The notes under the pieces: generated by a model
Databases searched by the model: none
Seen by the model: the letters and a program-made list of their open reading frames with translations, nothing else
What the model was told of the DNA's origin: nothing
Origin: Kiritimatiellia bacterium
Lineage (GTDB): Bacteria > Verrucomicrobiota > Kiritimatiellia > RFP12 > UBA1067
DNA length: 64,000 bases
Direction of reading: 5' to 3'
Assembly (NCBI GenBank): GCA_017403825.1
Contig: JAFRDO010000002.1
Coordinates: 1 to 64,000, forward strand
Shown: one piece after another, positions 50,987 through 58,646 of the stretch
How the letters are laid out: each line of letters begins with the position of its first letter
Numbering within the stretch: the stretch's first letter is position 1
Translations under genes and position numbers: made by a program

Positions 50987-51025
50987 GTCGATCGGTCGTT
51001 CAACTTCTTTCAGAAAGGATTTGCC

Positions 51026-52372
51026 ATGAAAACATCAGTTCTGCTTTTCGCAACTTTGACCGCTGCCGCGGCTTTTGCCGTGCCGGTCGCGGAGAACGTT
51101 ACGTTCTATCAGGACAATGTGAACACGGTTACCATCACCTATACGCTGACCGAGACCCCGGCCATTGTCACGCTCGACATTCAGACGAACGTTACTGGCG
51201 ACGTGTGGGCGTCCATCGGCAATGACAACATCGTGCCGGGGCTGATGTCGAGCAGTGAGGCAAACTGCAAGGTTTCCGGGTCTGGGACGCATACGATCAC
51301 ATGGCGTCCATGCCGTTCATGGCCGGCGGATGACCCCGAGGGCAATCTTCCTGCCGGAAAGATACGTGCCGTCGTCACGGCGTGGGCGATGGACAATCCA
51401 CCGGACTACATGGTTGTGAACATTGCAGCCAATGCAAATCCGAACACGTGGCGTTACTATCCGGACGCCGATTCCGTGCCGGGCGGCGTTACGAATAACA
51501 CGGCCTATCGTCAGACCGCTCTCTTGATGCGCAAGATTCTTGCCAAGGACGTGACGTGGACGATGGGCAGCGTTGCTGAAGACGGGCGTGGTACCAACGA
51601 GACATCGCGCGTCGTGGCGCTTACGAACGACTATTACATGGCGGTATTCGAAACGACGCAGGAGCAATGGCGGCAGGTGATGGGCGACTGGCCATGGGTT
51701 GGAACTGAGGGTTCCTACACACAGACAAATGCGCTCTATCGTGCGATGCGTCCTGCCCAGAACATCTCCTACAACGAAATCCGTACGTCGGGCACCTACG
51801 ACTCCTACAACGTCGGCAACGAATATCCCAATCCACCTCATGGCAACTCTTTCCTTGGCAAGTTGAAGACGCGTACGGGCATCGATTTTGATTTGCCGAG
51901 CGAGGCGCAGTGGGAGTTCGCCTGCCGCGCCGGGAACGGAGAGGGCTATTGGGGCGACGGTTCAATCTACATGGGTTCAACCATTCCCGGGCGGCACATT
52001 GACAATGGAGGGCGCGGAGGGTCGGATGGCAACTGCGGACCGGAGACTGGCCCTGCCATCTGCGGTTCGTATGCGCCCAACAGCTGGGGACTTTACGACA
52101 TGCATGGCAACGTTGCCGAGCTTTGCATCGACTGGTATCAGGTTCTTGTACCGGCGAACATCGGGGCGAATCCCAATATCGACATTTCCAATCCAGCGTA
52201 CTGTTTCGATGGAACGACGACATTTACGGGCAGTTACAAGCCAAAGACGAAGCGTGGCGGGAGCTTTGCACATGGTGCTTACAATGCACGCTCAGCGGCG
52301 CGGAATGCGGATAGTGTCTCTACACGGTACCTGAACTTCGGTTGCCGCGTGATCTGCCCGTTCGAACGATAG
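51026..52372 (+). CDS. Secreted FGE-sulfatase-fold protein with Ig-like N-terminal domain (paralogue 3)
   Basis: 448 residues, closest in layout to paralogue 1: signal peptide (KTSVLLFATLTAAAAFA), Ig-like region with TVTITYTLTETPAIVTLDIQ, then the FGE fold with DYYMAVFETTQEQWRQVMGDW, FDLPSEAQWEFACRAG, SWGLYDMHGNVAELCIDW and KRGGSFAHGAYNARSAAR. As in paralogue 1, the catalytic Cys pair is absent after RGGS. The high similarity of the three genes points to recent tandem duplication. Confidence 0.87.
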   Translation: MKTSVLLFATLTAAAAFAVPVAENVTFYQDNVNTVTITYTLTETPAIVTLDIQTNVTGDVWASIGNDNIVPGLMSSSEANCKVSGSGTHTITWRPCRSWPADDPEGNLPAGKIRAVVTAWAMDNPPDYMVVNIAANANPNTWRYYPDADSVPGGVTNNTAYRQTALLMRKILAKDVTWTMGSVAEDGRGTNETSRVVALTNDYYMAVFETTQEQWRQVMGDWPWVGTEGSYTQTNALYRAMRPAQNISYNEIRTSGTYDSYNVGNEYPNPPHGNSFLGKLKTRTGIDFDLPSEAQWEFACRAGNGEGYWGDGSIYMGSTIPGRHIDNGGRGGSDGNCGPETGPAICGSYAPNSWGLYDMHGNVAELCIDWYQVLVPANIGANPNIDISNPAYCFDGTTTFTGSYKPKTKRGGSFAHGAYNARSAARNADSVSTRYLNFGCRVICPFER

Positions 52373-52387
52373 GGGCTTGAGAAAACC

Positions 52388-53341
52388 ATGAGAGTTTCAG
52401 GTTGCACACGGCGGAAATTCGGGGCGGCTGCGTTGGCGTTCCTCGTCGGCATGCTCGCTGGCGCGTCCTGCGGGGCGACGCGGCTTCTCTACTGGAACAT
52501 ACAAGACGGGATGTGGGACGGGCAGACCGACAACTTCAACCGCTTCGTCGCATGGGTTTGCAAGCAGTCGCCAGACATCTGCGTCTTCGCGGAGGTGAGG
52601 ACCAAGCGGCAGACCGGCATCACGGACGCCGTCCGCGACGAATCGCAGAGGATTCTCCCCAAGGGCTGGCCGGAACTCGCCGCGCGGTACGGGCATCGCC
52701 ACGTCTGGATCAGTTCGGACAATCCGAAGTGCTATATGCAGGGCATTACGTCGCGCTTCCCCATCGAGGGCGTCGCCAAGGACCTCGTCCCGACCGGATC
52801 GGGATGGGCTCGGGTCAGAGTGGACACGAATGTCGTGAACATCGTGACCGTCCACCTCAACTGGGCGCCGTGGGGGCACGGCTGCAAGACGGACGCGGAG
52901 CGCAAGGCCAGCGCGGCGAAGTTCGGCGGTGACCTCGCGCGGCGCGAGGAGATCGAGACCGTTCTCAACAAGTCGTTCTTCACCGTGCCGGACGCGTCGA
53001 ACCAGCTTTGGGTCGTCGCTGGCGACTACAACGCCCGTTCGCCGGTCGACGCACGGATGTACGACTGCCCGCCAGATTCACCTCGCTACGCCGTCCATCG
53101 GTGGCTTGCCGAAAGTACGCCGCTCGTGGATGCCCTGCACGAATGGCTGCCGAACGACTTCCACGTCACCTGTGGGGATAAGGCGCGTATCGACTACGTA
53201 TACCTGACGCGTGGGCTCTACGACCGGATGACGGAGATTCGGGTCGTGGTCGACCGCTATACGCGTCCGACATACGCCGGGGTGAGCGATATCTGGTATC
53301 CGTCCGACCATCGTCCGATCCTCGTAGACTTCGATTTCTGA
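52388..53341 (+). CDS. Exported endonuclease/exonuclease/phosphatase-family protein
   Basis: 317 residues. The N-terminus (TRRKFGAAALAFLVGMLAGASCGA) looks like a Tat-type or lipoprotein signal. The EEP fold shows LLYWNIQDGMWDG, ICVFAEVRT (metal-binding Glu), VVAGDYNARSP, DKARIDYVYLTRG and PSDHRPILVDF (the final Asp-His). All catalytic elements seem intact. Substrates in this fold range from nucleic acids to phosphoinositides and sphingomyelin, so it is left open. Its stop overlaps the next gene as TGATG. Confidence 0.87.
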   Translation: MRVSGCTRRKFGAAALAFLVGMLAGASCGATRLLYWNIQDGMWDGQTDNFNRFVAWVCKQSPDICVFAEVRTKRQTGITDAVRDESQRILPKGWPELAARYGHRHVWISSDNPKCYMQGITSRFPIEGVAKDLVPTGSGWARVRVDTNVVNIVTVHLNWAPWGHGCKTDAERKASAAKFGGDLARREEIETVLNKSFFTVPDASNQLWVVAGDYNARSPVDARMYDCPPDSPRYAVHRWLAESTPLVDALHEWLPNDFHVTCGDKARIDYVYLTRGLYDRMTEIRVVVDRYTRPTYAGVSDIWYPSDHRPILVDFDF

Positions 53342-54102
53342 TGTGCAAGTTTAGCATTGTCCGGACCGTGTTGCTGGCGTGCGCGCTTTCATGGGGAACG
53401 GCTTTTGCGGATTCAGCACCTCTGCTTGACGACGGCGAGACGTTCACCTATGCGCTTTATCTGAAGTGCGGATTCGTTTCGGTTAAGGCGGGAATGGCCA
53501 GTCTTGACGTCAAGGAGCTGGATGGGGCGTATGAGGTGACGATGACGCTAAAGGCGCTTCCTGTCGTTGACATCATCTACCACCTCTATGCCTGCTTGAC
53601 GACGCGCCTGACGCCGGAGCTGAAGCCGCTGCGCTATGAGAAACATGCGGAGGAGGGGGGCTGCGTTTACGACGAGGTGTCGGCCTTCTCCTATCCGTCC
53701 GAAGGAGGGTGTCTCATCTCCTCTAGGCAGGTGTTCAAGGACGGAACGGTCAAGGAGGGCGAGGCGCGGCGGTCCGATCAGGTGTTCGATCTCCTGAGCC
53801 TGATTTTCCATGCGCGGAGGCTTGACGTCTCGCGGCTTGACCCGGGCGCACGGCTGGACGTTGCGGTCGTTTCGGGCGTGAAGGTAAGGGAGCAATCGCT
53901 TGTGTACAAGGGCGTGGAGGAGATCAAGACGGACGACGGCTCGGAAGCGAAGGTGGGGATATTCTTCCTTTCCTCGGACGAAGACGGCGGCGTGACGGCG
54001 CAGTTTGCGTTCTCGCAGGAGGGGAAGCGGGTCGTTCAACGCATTGACATTCTGCACAAGTACGGCGCCCTTTCTGCACGGCTGTGTCCGCTTGGGCGAT
54101 GA
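53341..54102 (+). CDS. DUF3108-type exported protein
   Basis: 253 residues with a signal peptide (VRTVLLACALSWGTAFA). The body (DDGETFTYALYLKCGFVSVKAGMASLDV, PVVDIIYHLYACLTTRLTPELKPLRYEK, SDQVFDLLSLIFHARRLD) fits DUF3108, periplasmic beta-barrel-like proteins of unknown function. It is coupled to the upstream gene by TGATG. Confidence 0.75.
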   Translation: MCKFSIVRTVLLACALSWGTAFADSAPLLDDGETFTYALYLKCGFVSVKAGMASLDVKELDGAYEVTMTLKALPVVDIIYHLYACLTTRLTPELKPLRYEKHAEEGGCVYDEVSAFSYPSEGGCLISSRQVFKDGTVKEGEARRSDQVFDLLSLIFHARRLDVSRLDPGARLDVAVVSGVKVREQSLVYKGVEEIKTDDGSEAKVGIFFLSSDEDGGVTAQFAFSQEGKRVVQRIDILHKYGALSARLCPLGR

Positions 54103-54125
54103 AGAGATGTGAGGAACGCAGGACT

Positions 54126-55451
54126 ATGAGAAGAAGAAGTTTCTTGGCTGCGATGGCGGGGATTGGCGCTGCCAATTTTGGCAGGGCGGACCGTCCCCAG
54201 CCTGCCGTTGCGGCGCGACCGGAGACTGCGTCCGGTCAAGTCCCGCCGCGCAACCGGCGGCCATACGCTGACATCGACTGGGCGACAGTGAAGGAGGTGC
54301 ATACCTCTTCCCACTGCCACTGCACGAACCAGAAGATGCTGGATTCGTACCTCAAGCGCGGGTTCGAGTTCCTGACTCTGTCCAACTACTATCCGTCCGC
54401 TCCGACGATGCCTGTAAAGACCTTCCGCGACCGGCACTATTGGGTCCATCACGATTTCCCGGTAATGCTGAACGGCAAGCGGATCAACGGGCCGATAGAC
54501 TGGACGAAGGTCGTGGGGCAGTGGGCGGACCAGCTGAAGCCTGAGCGGCGCGCGATGCTGCCGTTCACCGAGGGCGAACTGCGCTTCCCGAACGCGCCAG
54601 ACAACATCCTTGAGGCGCCGAACGCCGAGCACCACTGGTTCACCGATCGCTACTGCAGCCTTCACCTCTGTGCGCCAGGCTCCGCCTACGCGTCCGGCAC
54701 GTTTGACCAGGGCGGCGGCTTCAAGACGTTCAAGCACGGATACAGCTGGGGGTGTGGCGAGCCGGTGAAGACTTCTATCCGGCGGATGATCGATGCGCTC
54801 GTCTACCCCGACGGTGGCGGCGTGACTATCAACCATCCGTCCTGGTCGCACCATCCCGACGAGCTGATATGGGACTTGCTCGACTTTGACCCGCGCGTGC
54901 TGGGCATCGAGGTCTACAACATGAGCAAGACCTATCCGTGGACCAACCAGAACTGCGAGGACTACTGGGACCGCACGCTTTCGACGGGGCGGCAGTGCTT
55001 CGGGTTCTTCGTGCCGGACTGGGGGCAGGTGTTCGGCACGAACGTGCTGCTTGTGCCGGAGAAGACGGTCCATGCGTGCCTCAGGGCATACCGCCTGGGG
55101 AACTGGTACGGCGCAATCAAGGGCAAGGGCATCTTGCGGTTCACGTCGATTCGCTTCGACGGCCGGCACCTGAAGGTGACGCTCGACAAGCCGGCGCACG
55201 TCCAGCTCATCACGCGCCGCGGCATCAGTCAGTGGAAGAACAAGGCGACGGACCTGTCGTTCACGGTGTCTGCGGGCGAAGAGGAGCGGTATGGCTATCT
55301 GCGCGTGAGGGCCTACGCGCTGGACGGCTCTGAAGAGGTTGTTTACACGCAGCCGATGATGCTGGCACAGGGCCCGACGACGGTCGCTCAAAGCAATCTC
55401 GACCGTTCGCAGGAGGCTTCGGCAGGATGGTCTGCCGACGGAAGCTTGTAA
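54126..55451 (+). CDS. Tat-exported PHP-like protein
   Basis: 441 residues. The N-terminus MRRRSFLAAMAGIGAANFG is a Tat signal. VHTSSHCHC near residue 60 and INHPSWSHHPDE further on resemble PHP-domain metal ligands, so it may be a metal-dependent phosphoesterase-like hydrolase. The last 100 residues form a beta-rich module. ATG at 54126 was chosen because the twin-arginine stretch then sits at the N-terminus. The function within the neighbouring secreted cluster is unknown. Confidence 0.6.
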   Translation: MRRRSFLAAMAGIGAANFGRADRPQPAVAARPETASGQVPPRNRRPYADIDWATVKEVHTSSHCHCTNQKMLDSYLKRGFEFLTLSNYYPSAPTMPVKTFRDRHYWVHHDFPVMLNGKRINGPIDWTKVVGQWADQLKPERRAMLPFTEGELRFPNAPDNILEAPNAEHHWFTDRYCSLHLCAPGSAYASGTFDQGGGFKTFKHGYSWGCGEPVKTSIRRMIDALVYPDGGGVTINHPSWSHHPDELIWDLLDFDPRVLGIEVYNMSKTYPWTNQNCEDYWDRTLSTGRQCFGFFVPDWGQVFGTNVLLVPEKTVHACLRAYRLGNWYGAIKGKGILRFTSIRFDGRHLKVTLDKPAHVQLITRRGISQWKNKATDLSFTVSAGEEERYGYLRVRAYALDGSEEVVYTQPMMLAQGPTTVAQSNLDRSQEASAGWSADGSL

Positions 55452-55486
55452 TTAGAAGCTTGAAATTAAAGTAAAGGAGAACAGTT

Positions 55487-56530
55487 ATGGAAAAAGACAT
55501 GATCTGGGGAATCTTGCTTCATCTGGGCAGCAACATGTGGGGCGAATGGGAGGACGGCCTGCCAAAGTCGCTCGAAGAGGAGCGCAAGCGCTGGCCGGAC
55601 GACAAGCTCGACGACCACGGCATCATGCCGTCGCGCGTCATCGACTGCCTTCGTACCGACGAGGCGCTCTGGCGTGAGGAGACGGAGCTTGTGGGCGCGG
55701 AAGGCTACAACATGTTGATTGTCGACGTGGGTGAGGCGTATGCCTTCCCCAGCCATCCCAAGCTTTGGGTGAAGGGCAGCTGGAACGCCGAGAAGATGCG
55801 TGCCGACCTGGCGCGCCTGCGGAAGCTTGGCCTTGAGCCGATTCCGAAGCTGAACTTCTCGACAGGCCATGACGCCTGGCTGAAGGACTATCACCACATC
55901 ACGTCCACGTCCGAATACTACAAGGTCATTGCGGACGTGATACGCGATGTGGCGGAGGTATTCGACAATCCGCGCTACTTCCACATCGGGTATGACGAGG
56001 AGGTGCCGGTCGTGATGAAGAGCAGGAAGCATGCCGTCATGCGTAACGGTGACCTTTGGTGGAACGATCTTTACTACACGGTCAACCAGGTGGAGCGGAA
56101 TGGTGCGCGCGCGATGATGTGGTCCGACCGCATCTGCTGCGGAAGGGAAGAGTACCTGAAGCGCATGTCGCGCGGCGTCCTGCAGGTGCCTTGGTGCTAT
56201 AGCGACAAGTTTCCGGAACAAAAGCGCACGTGGCGTCCCGAGCTGGAGAAGAAGCTCGACACATGGGAGCACCAGCACAACCTCGCTGCCTCCATCTTCG
56301 AGCTTGACCGCGCCGGATTTGACATTTTGCCCTGCACCTCGAACTGGTCGCATGTCGGCGGGGCGGACGCGCTGCTCGGGCTCTGCAAGGAGAACGTCAA
56401 TCCAGCGCATCTCAAGGGTTATATGATGGCGCCGTGGGCCCGGACGATAGAGGTCGAGAAGCCCAAGGTCATCGAGGGAATCAAGGTCTTCGCCGCCGCA
56501 CGCCGCAAGCATTATCCCGAAGCGACTTGA
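55487..56530 (+). CDS. GH20-like TIM-barrel protein, no signal peptide
   Basis: 347 residues. The barrel contains PIPKLNFSTGHD and YFHIGYDEE, reminiscent of the HIGGDE catalytic Asp-Glu pair of beta-hexosaminidases (GH20). The strong AAAGGAG ribosome binding site supports the ATG. No export signal is visible, unlike its neighbours. I call it GH20-like only; the N-terminal GH20b domain is missing. Confidence 0.6.
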   Translation: MEKDMIWGILLHLGSNMWGEWEDGLPKSLEEERKRWPDDKLDDHGIMPSRVIDCLRTDEALWREETELVGAEGYNMLIVDVGEAYAFPSHPKLWVKGSWNAEKMRADLARLRKLGLEPIPKLNFSTGHDAWLKDYHHITSTSEYYKVIADVIRDVAEVFDNPRYFHIGYDEEVPVVMKSRKHAVMRNGDLWWNDLYYTVNQVERNGARAMMWSDRICCGREEYLKRMSRGVLQVPWCYSDKFPEQKRTWRPELEKKLDTWEHQHNLAASIFELDRAGFDILPCTSNWSHVGGADALLGLCKENVNPAHLKGYMMAPWARTIEVEKPKVIEGIKVFAAARRKHYPEAT

Positions 56531-56532
56531 GG

Positions 56533-58572
56533 ATGAAGTCCTGGCTTCTTCTGTCGTGTGCGGCGGTATTCATTGGCGCAAGGGCCGCACCGCTCGACCC
56601 TATGGTGCCGGTCAATCCGGACATGGCCGATGCGAAGACGCTGGCTGCAGACTTGCGGGCGGCACGGGAACGCTGGGGGCTGCGGCGGTTCGTCCTGACA
56701 GGTCCGCATGCGGTGAACACGCAGTTCAACCGTACGACCGAGGAGACGTACCGTCGTCTGGGCGAGCGGATTGCGGAGATTCGCGGACATCTCACGGGAA
56801 CGGACATTGAACTGGGCTGGTGGCTGGCGCCGACGCTCCGGCAGGGGTTCGGCGTGCCGGGGCAGCATGTCGTAGATTGCGAAGGGCATGTCTCCGACGC
56901 GGTCTGTCCGCTTGATCCTGGCTTCACGGCGCGCCTGACGGCTGGCATCGCGGCGACTTGCCGCGCCGGCAGGCCGTTCATCGTGTTCTTCGAGGACGAC
57001 TACGAGCTTGCCTGGCATCGCGGCGTAAATGCGCTGGGCGGTTGCTTCTGCGATAGGCATCTGGCGGCGTTTGCGGAGCGATACGGGAAGCGTCTTTCCG
57101 CCGCCGAGATTGCGGCGGCGTTCCGCAACCGCACTGCGGCTAATGCTCCGTTGCGTCTGGCGTTCGCCGAGACGCAGAAGGCGTCGCTTGTCTCGTTCGC
57201 GCAGGCGATACGCCGCGCGATTGACGGGGTAGATCCTGCGATTCGCACGTGCCTCTGCCAGTCGTATCGCGTTGATCTCGACGGCGACACGACGGAGGCC
57301 GTTGCCCGCGCCCTCGCCGGCGGCACGCGTCCAACCGTCCGCATCTATGGCGCGAAGTACAATAATGATAACAACGCGGTGAAGCTGCCGCAGACGCTGG
57401 CGCACGCTGCATGGAGCGCGGCGACGCTGCCGAAGGACATCGAGCTGATCCATGAGTCAGACCCTTATCCGCACAACCGTTTCTTCAGCGCGGCGTCATT
57501 CCTTGGTTCCGAGATTGCTTGTGCGTTCATGTGCGGCGTAAGCGATTCGTATCTCTACTGCTCGCAGTACCTTGACGATCCGTTCGAGGACGGTGGCTAC
57601 GCCGACTGGTTCTGCCGCAACCGGCGGCGTCTTGAGACGGTGCGCGACTTCCGCGCCAAGGCGCACCCCGTAGGCGTTCGGGTTTCGTTCGATCCCAAGG
57701 AGCATTACATGGTGCGTGCGGCGGCTCCGGGACGGACGCTTGACTTTCTAGCCGACGGCACGTATTTCCTCGGCAAGCTTGGGCTCCCATATTCGCCTGT
57801 CGGCGGGGACGCGACGGTCCTTTCAGCGCAGTCGGTGGAGCAGATGGACGATGACGCGGTGCGCCGCGCTCTTTCCGGCGGCGTCCTGCTGGACGGAGCC
57901 GCCGCGCTTGCGCTTTCGTCGCGCGGTTTTAACGGACTTATCGGCGTGGAGCCTGAGCGCGTCGACCGTCTTCCAGTCACGAGCGAACGCATCCTGCCGG
58001 CGTCCGGCTGCCGCAAACGCGGCAAGCGGGTGAACTGCTGGCTGCTCGATCCTGTTGGCAGCGTGGAGGCGAACGTGCTGCTGCGGCTCAAGCTTCTGCC
58101 GGGCGCCGAGGCGTGGGCGGAGTATGTGGGGCAGGACGATGACGTCGTTGCGCCCTCTGTCGCCGTGTTTGCGAATGCGCTGGGCGGACGTGTGGCGGTT
58201 CTCTCGCAGGGACTTTCAGGCAACCGTTCGTCCGGCATCTATTCGCCGCGCAAGCAGGAGTTGTTCGTTCGTCTCTTCGACTGGCTTTCGTGGGGGCGGC
58301 TTGACGTCTGTGCGCCGGAGACGCCGTGCACGTGGGTGCTTGCCTGTGTGTCCGAGTGCGGCGACGAGATGCTGGTGATGGTCAACAATCTTGCGGGGGA
58401 GATGCGCGACGACGTTACTCTTCGCCTTTCGGAGAAATGGCGCGGCGTGTCCGTGGCTCGTCTGGGCATGGACGGCTCTTGGCAGCAGCTTGGGAAAGCC
58501 GACAGCCAGCTGTGGCGCCCCGCCATTTCCTTCCAGCACATGACTCCCGAATTCTTCCGCTTCACCCGCTAA
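56533..58572 (+). CDS. Exported putative glycoside hydrolase-like protein
   Basis: 679 residues with a signal peptide (SWLLLSCAAVFIGARA). It has an N-terminal TIM-barrel-like half (RRFVLTGPHAVNTQF, FFEDDYELAWH, IRTCLCQSYRVD, IELIHESDPYPHNRF). The second half resembles the beta-galactosidase trimerisation-like domain plus a beta sandwich (GRTLDFLADGTYFLGKLGLPYSP, GGVLLDGAAALALSSRGF). This is close to a GH42-like layout, but the family is not certain. ATG at 56533 lies 2 nt after the previous gene; the longer upstream frame overlaps that gene. Confidence 0.6.
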   Translation: MKSWLLLSCAAVFIGARAAPLDPMVPVNPDMADAKTLAADLRAARERWGLRRFVLTGPHAVNTQFNRTTEETYRRLGERIAEIRGHLTGTDIELGWWLAPTLRQGFGVPGQHVVDCEGHVSDAVCPLDPGFTARLTAGIAATCRAGRPFIVFFEDDYELAWHRGVNALGGCFCDRHLAAFAERYGKRLSAAEIAAAFRNRTAANAPLRLAFAETQKASLVSFAQAIRRAIDGVDPAIRTCLCQSYRVDLDGDTTEAVARALAGGTRPTVRIYGAKYNNDNNAVKLPQTLAHAAWSAATLPKDIELIHESDPYPHNRFFSAASFLGSEIACAFMCGVSDSYLYCSQYLDDPFEDGGYADWFCRNRRRLETVRDFRAKAHPVGVRVSFDPKEHYMVRAAAPGRTLDFLADGTYFLGKLGLPYSPVGGDATVLSAQSVEQMDDDAVRRALSGGVLLDGAAALALSSRGFNGLIGVEPERVDRLPVTSERILPASGCRKRGKRVNCWLLDPVGSVEANVLLRLKLLPGAEAWAEYVGQDDDVVAPSVAVFANALGGRVAVLSQGLSGNRSSGIYSPRKQELFVRLFDWLSWGRLDVCAPETPCTWVLACVSECGDEMLVMVNNLAGEMRDDVTLRLSEKWRGVSVARLGMDGSWQQLGKADSQLWRPAISFQHMTPEFFRFTR

Positions 58573-58591
58573 CCACCTCCGCCGAATCACA

Positions 58592-58610
58592 ACGACATCA
58601 AAGGTGTCGT
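58592..58610. promoter_or_regulatory. Palindrome upstream of the cas operon promoter
   Basis: ACGACATC (58592-58599), three As, then GGTGTCGT (58603-58610): an 8-bp stem with one G-T wobble, directly upstream of the -35 region of the cas promoter. It could be an operator or a terminator remnant of the upstream gene (no U tract). Confidence 0.5.
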
Positions 58611-58630
58611 GTAAAATGGTGTGAAGGAAA

Positions 58631-58639
58631 TGGTATAAT
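58631..58639 (+). promoter_or_regulatory. Leaderless extended -10 promoter of the cas operon
   Basis: TGG-TATAAT, hexamer 58634-58639, with 7 nt to the cas3 ATG at 58647. Confidence 0.8.
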
Positions 58640-58646
58640 ATGGGGC

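Noticed and set aside
48329..52372. Annotation of the three FGE-fold genes as formylglycine-generating enzymes
   Set aside because: The Cys pair after RGGS is missing in all three, so catalytic FGE function is not supported.
58326..58646. N-terminal extension of cas3
   Set aside because: The extension lies inside the previous gene and before the promoter; the HD domain needs only the start at 58647.
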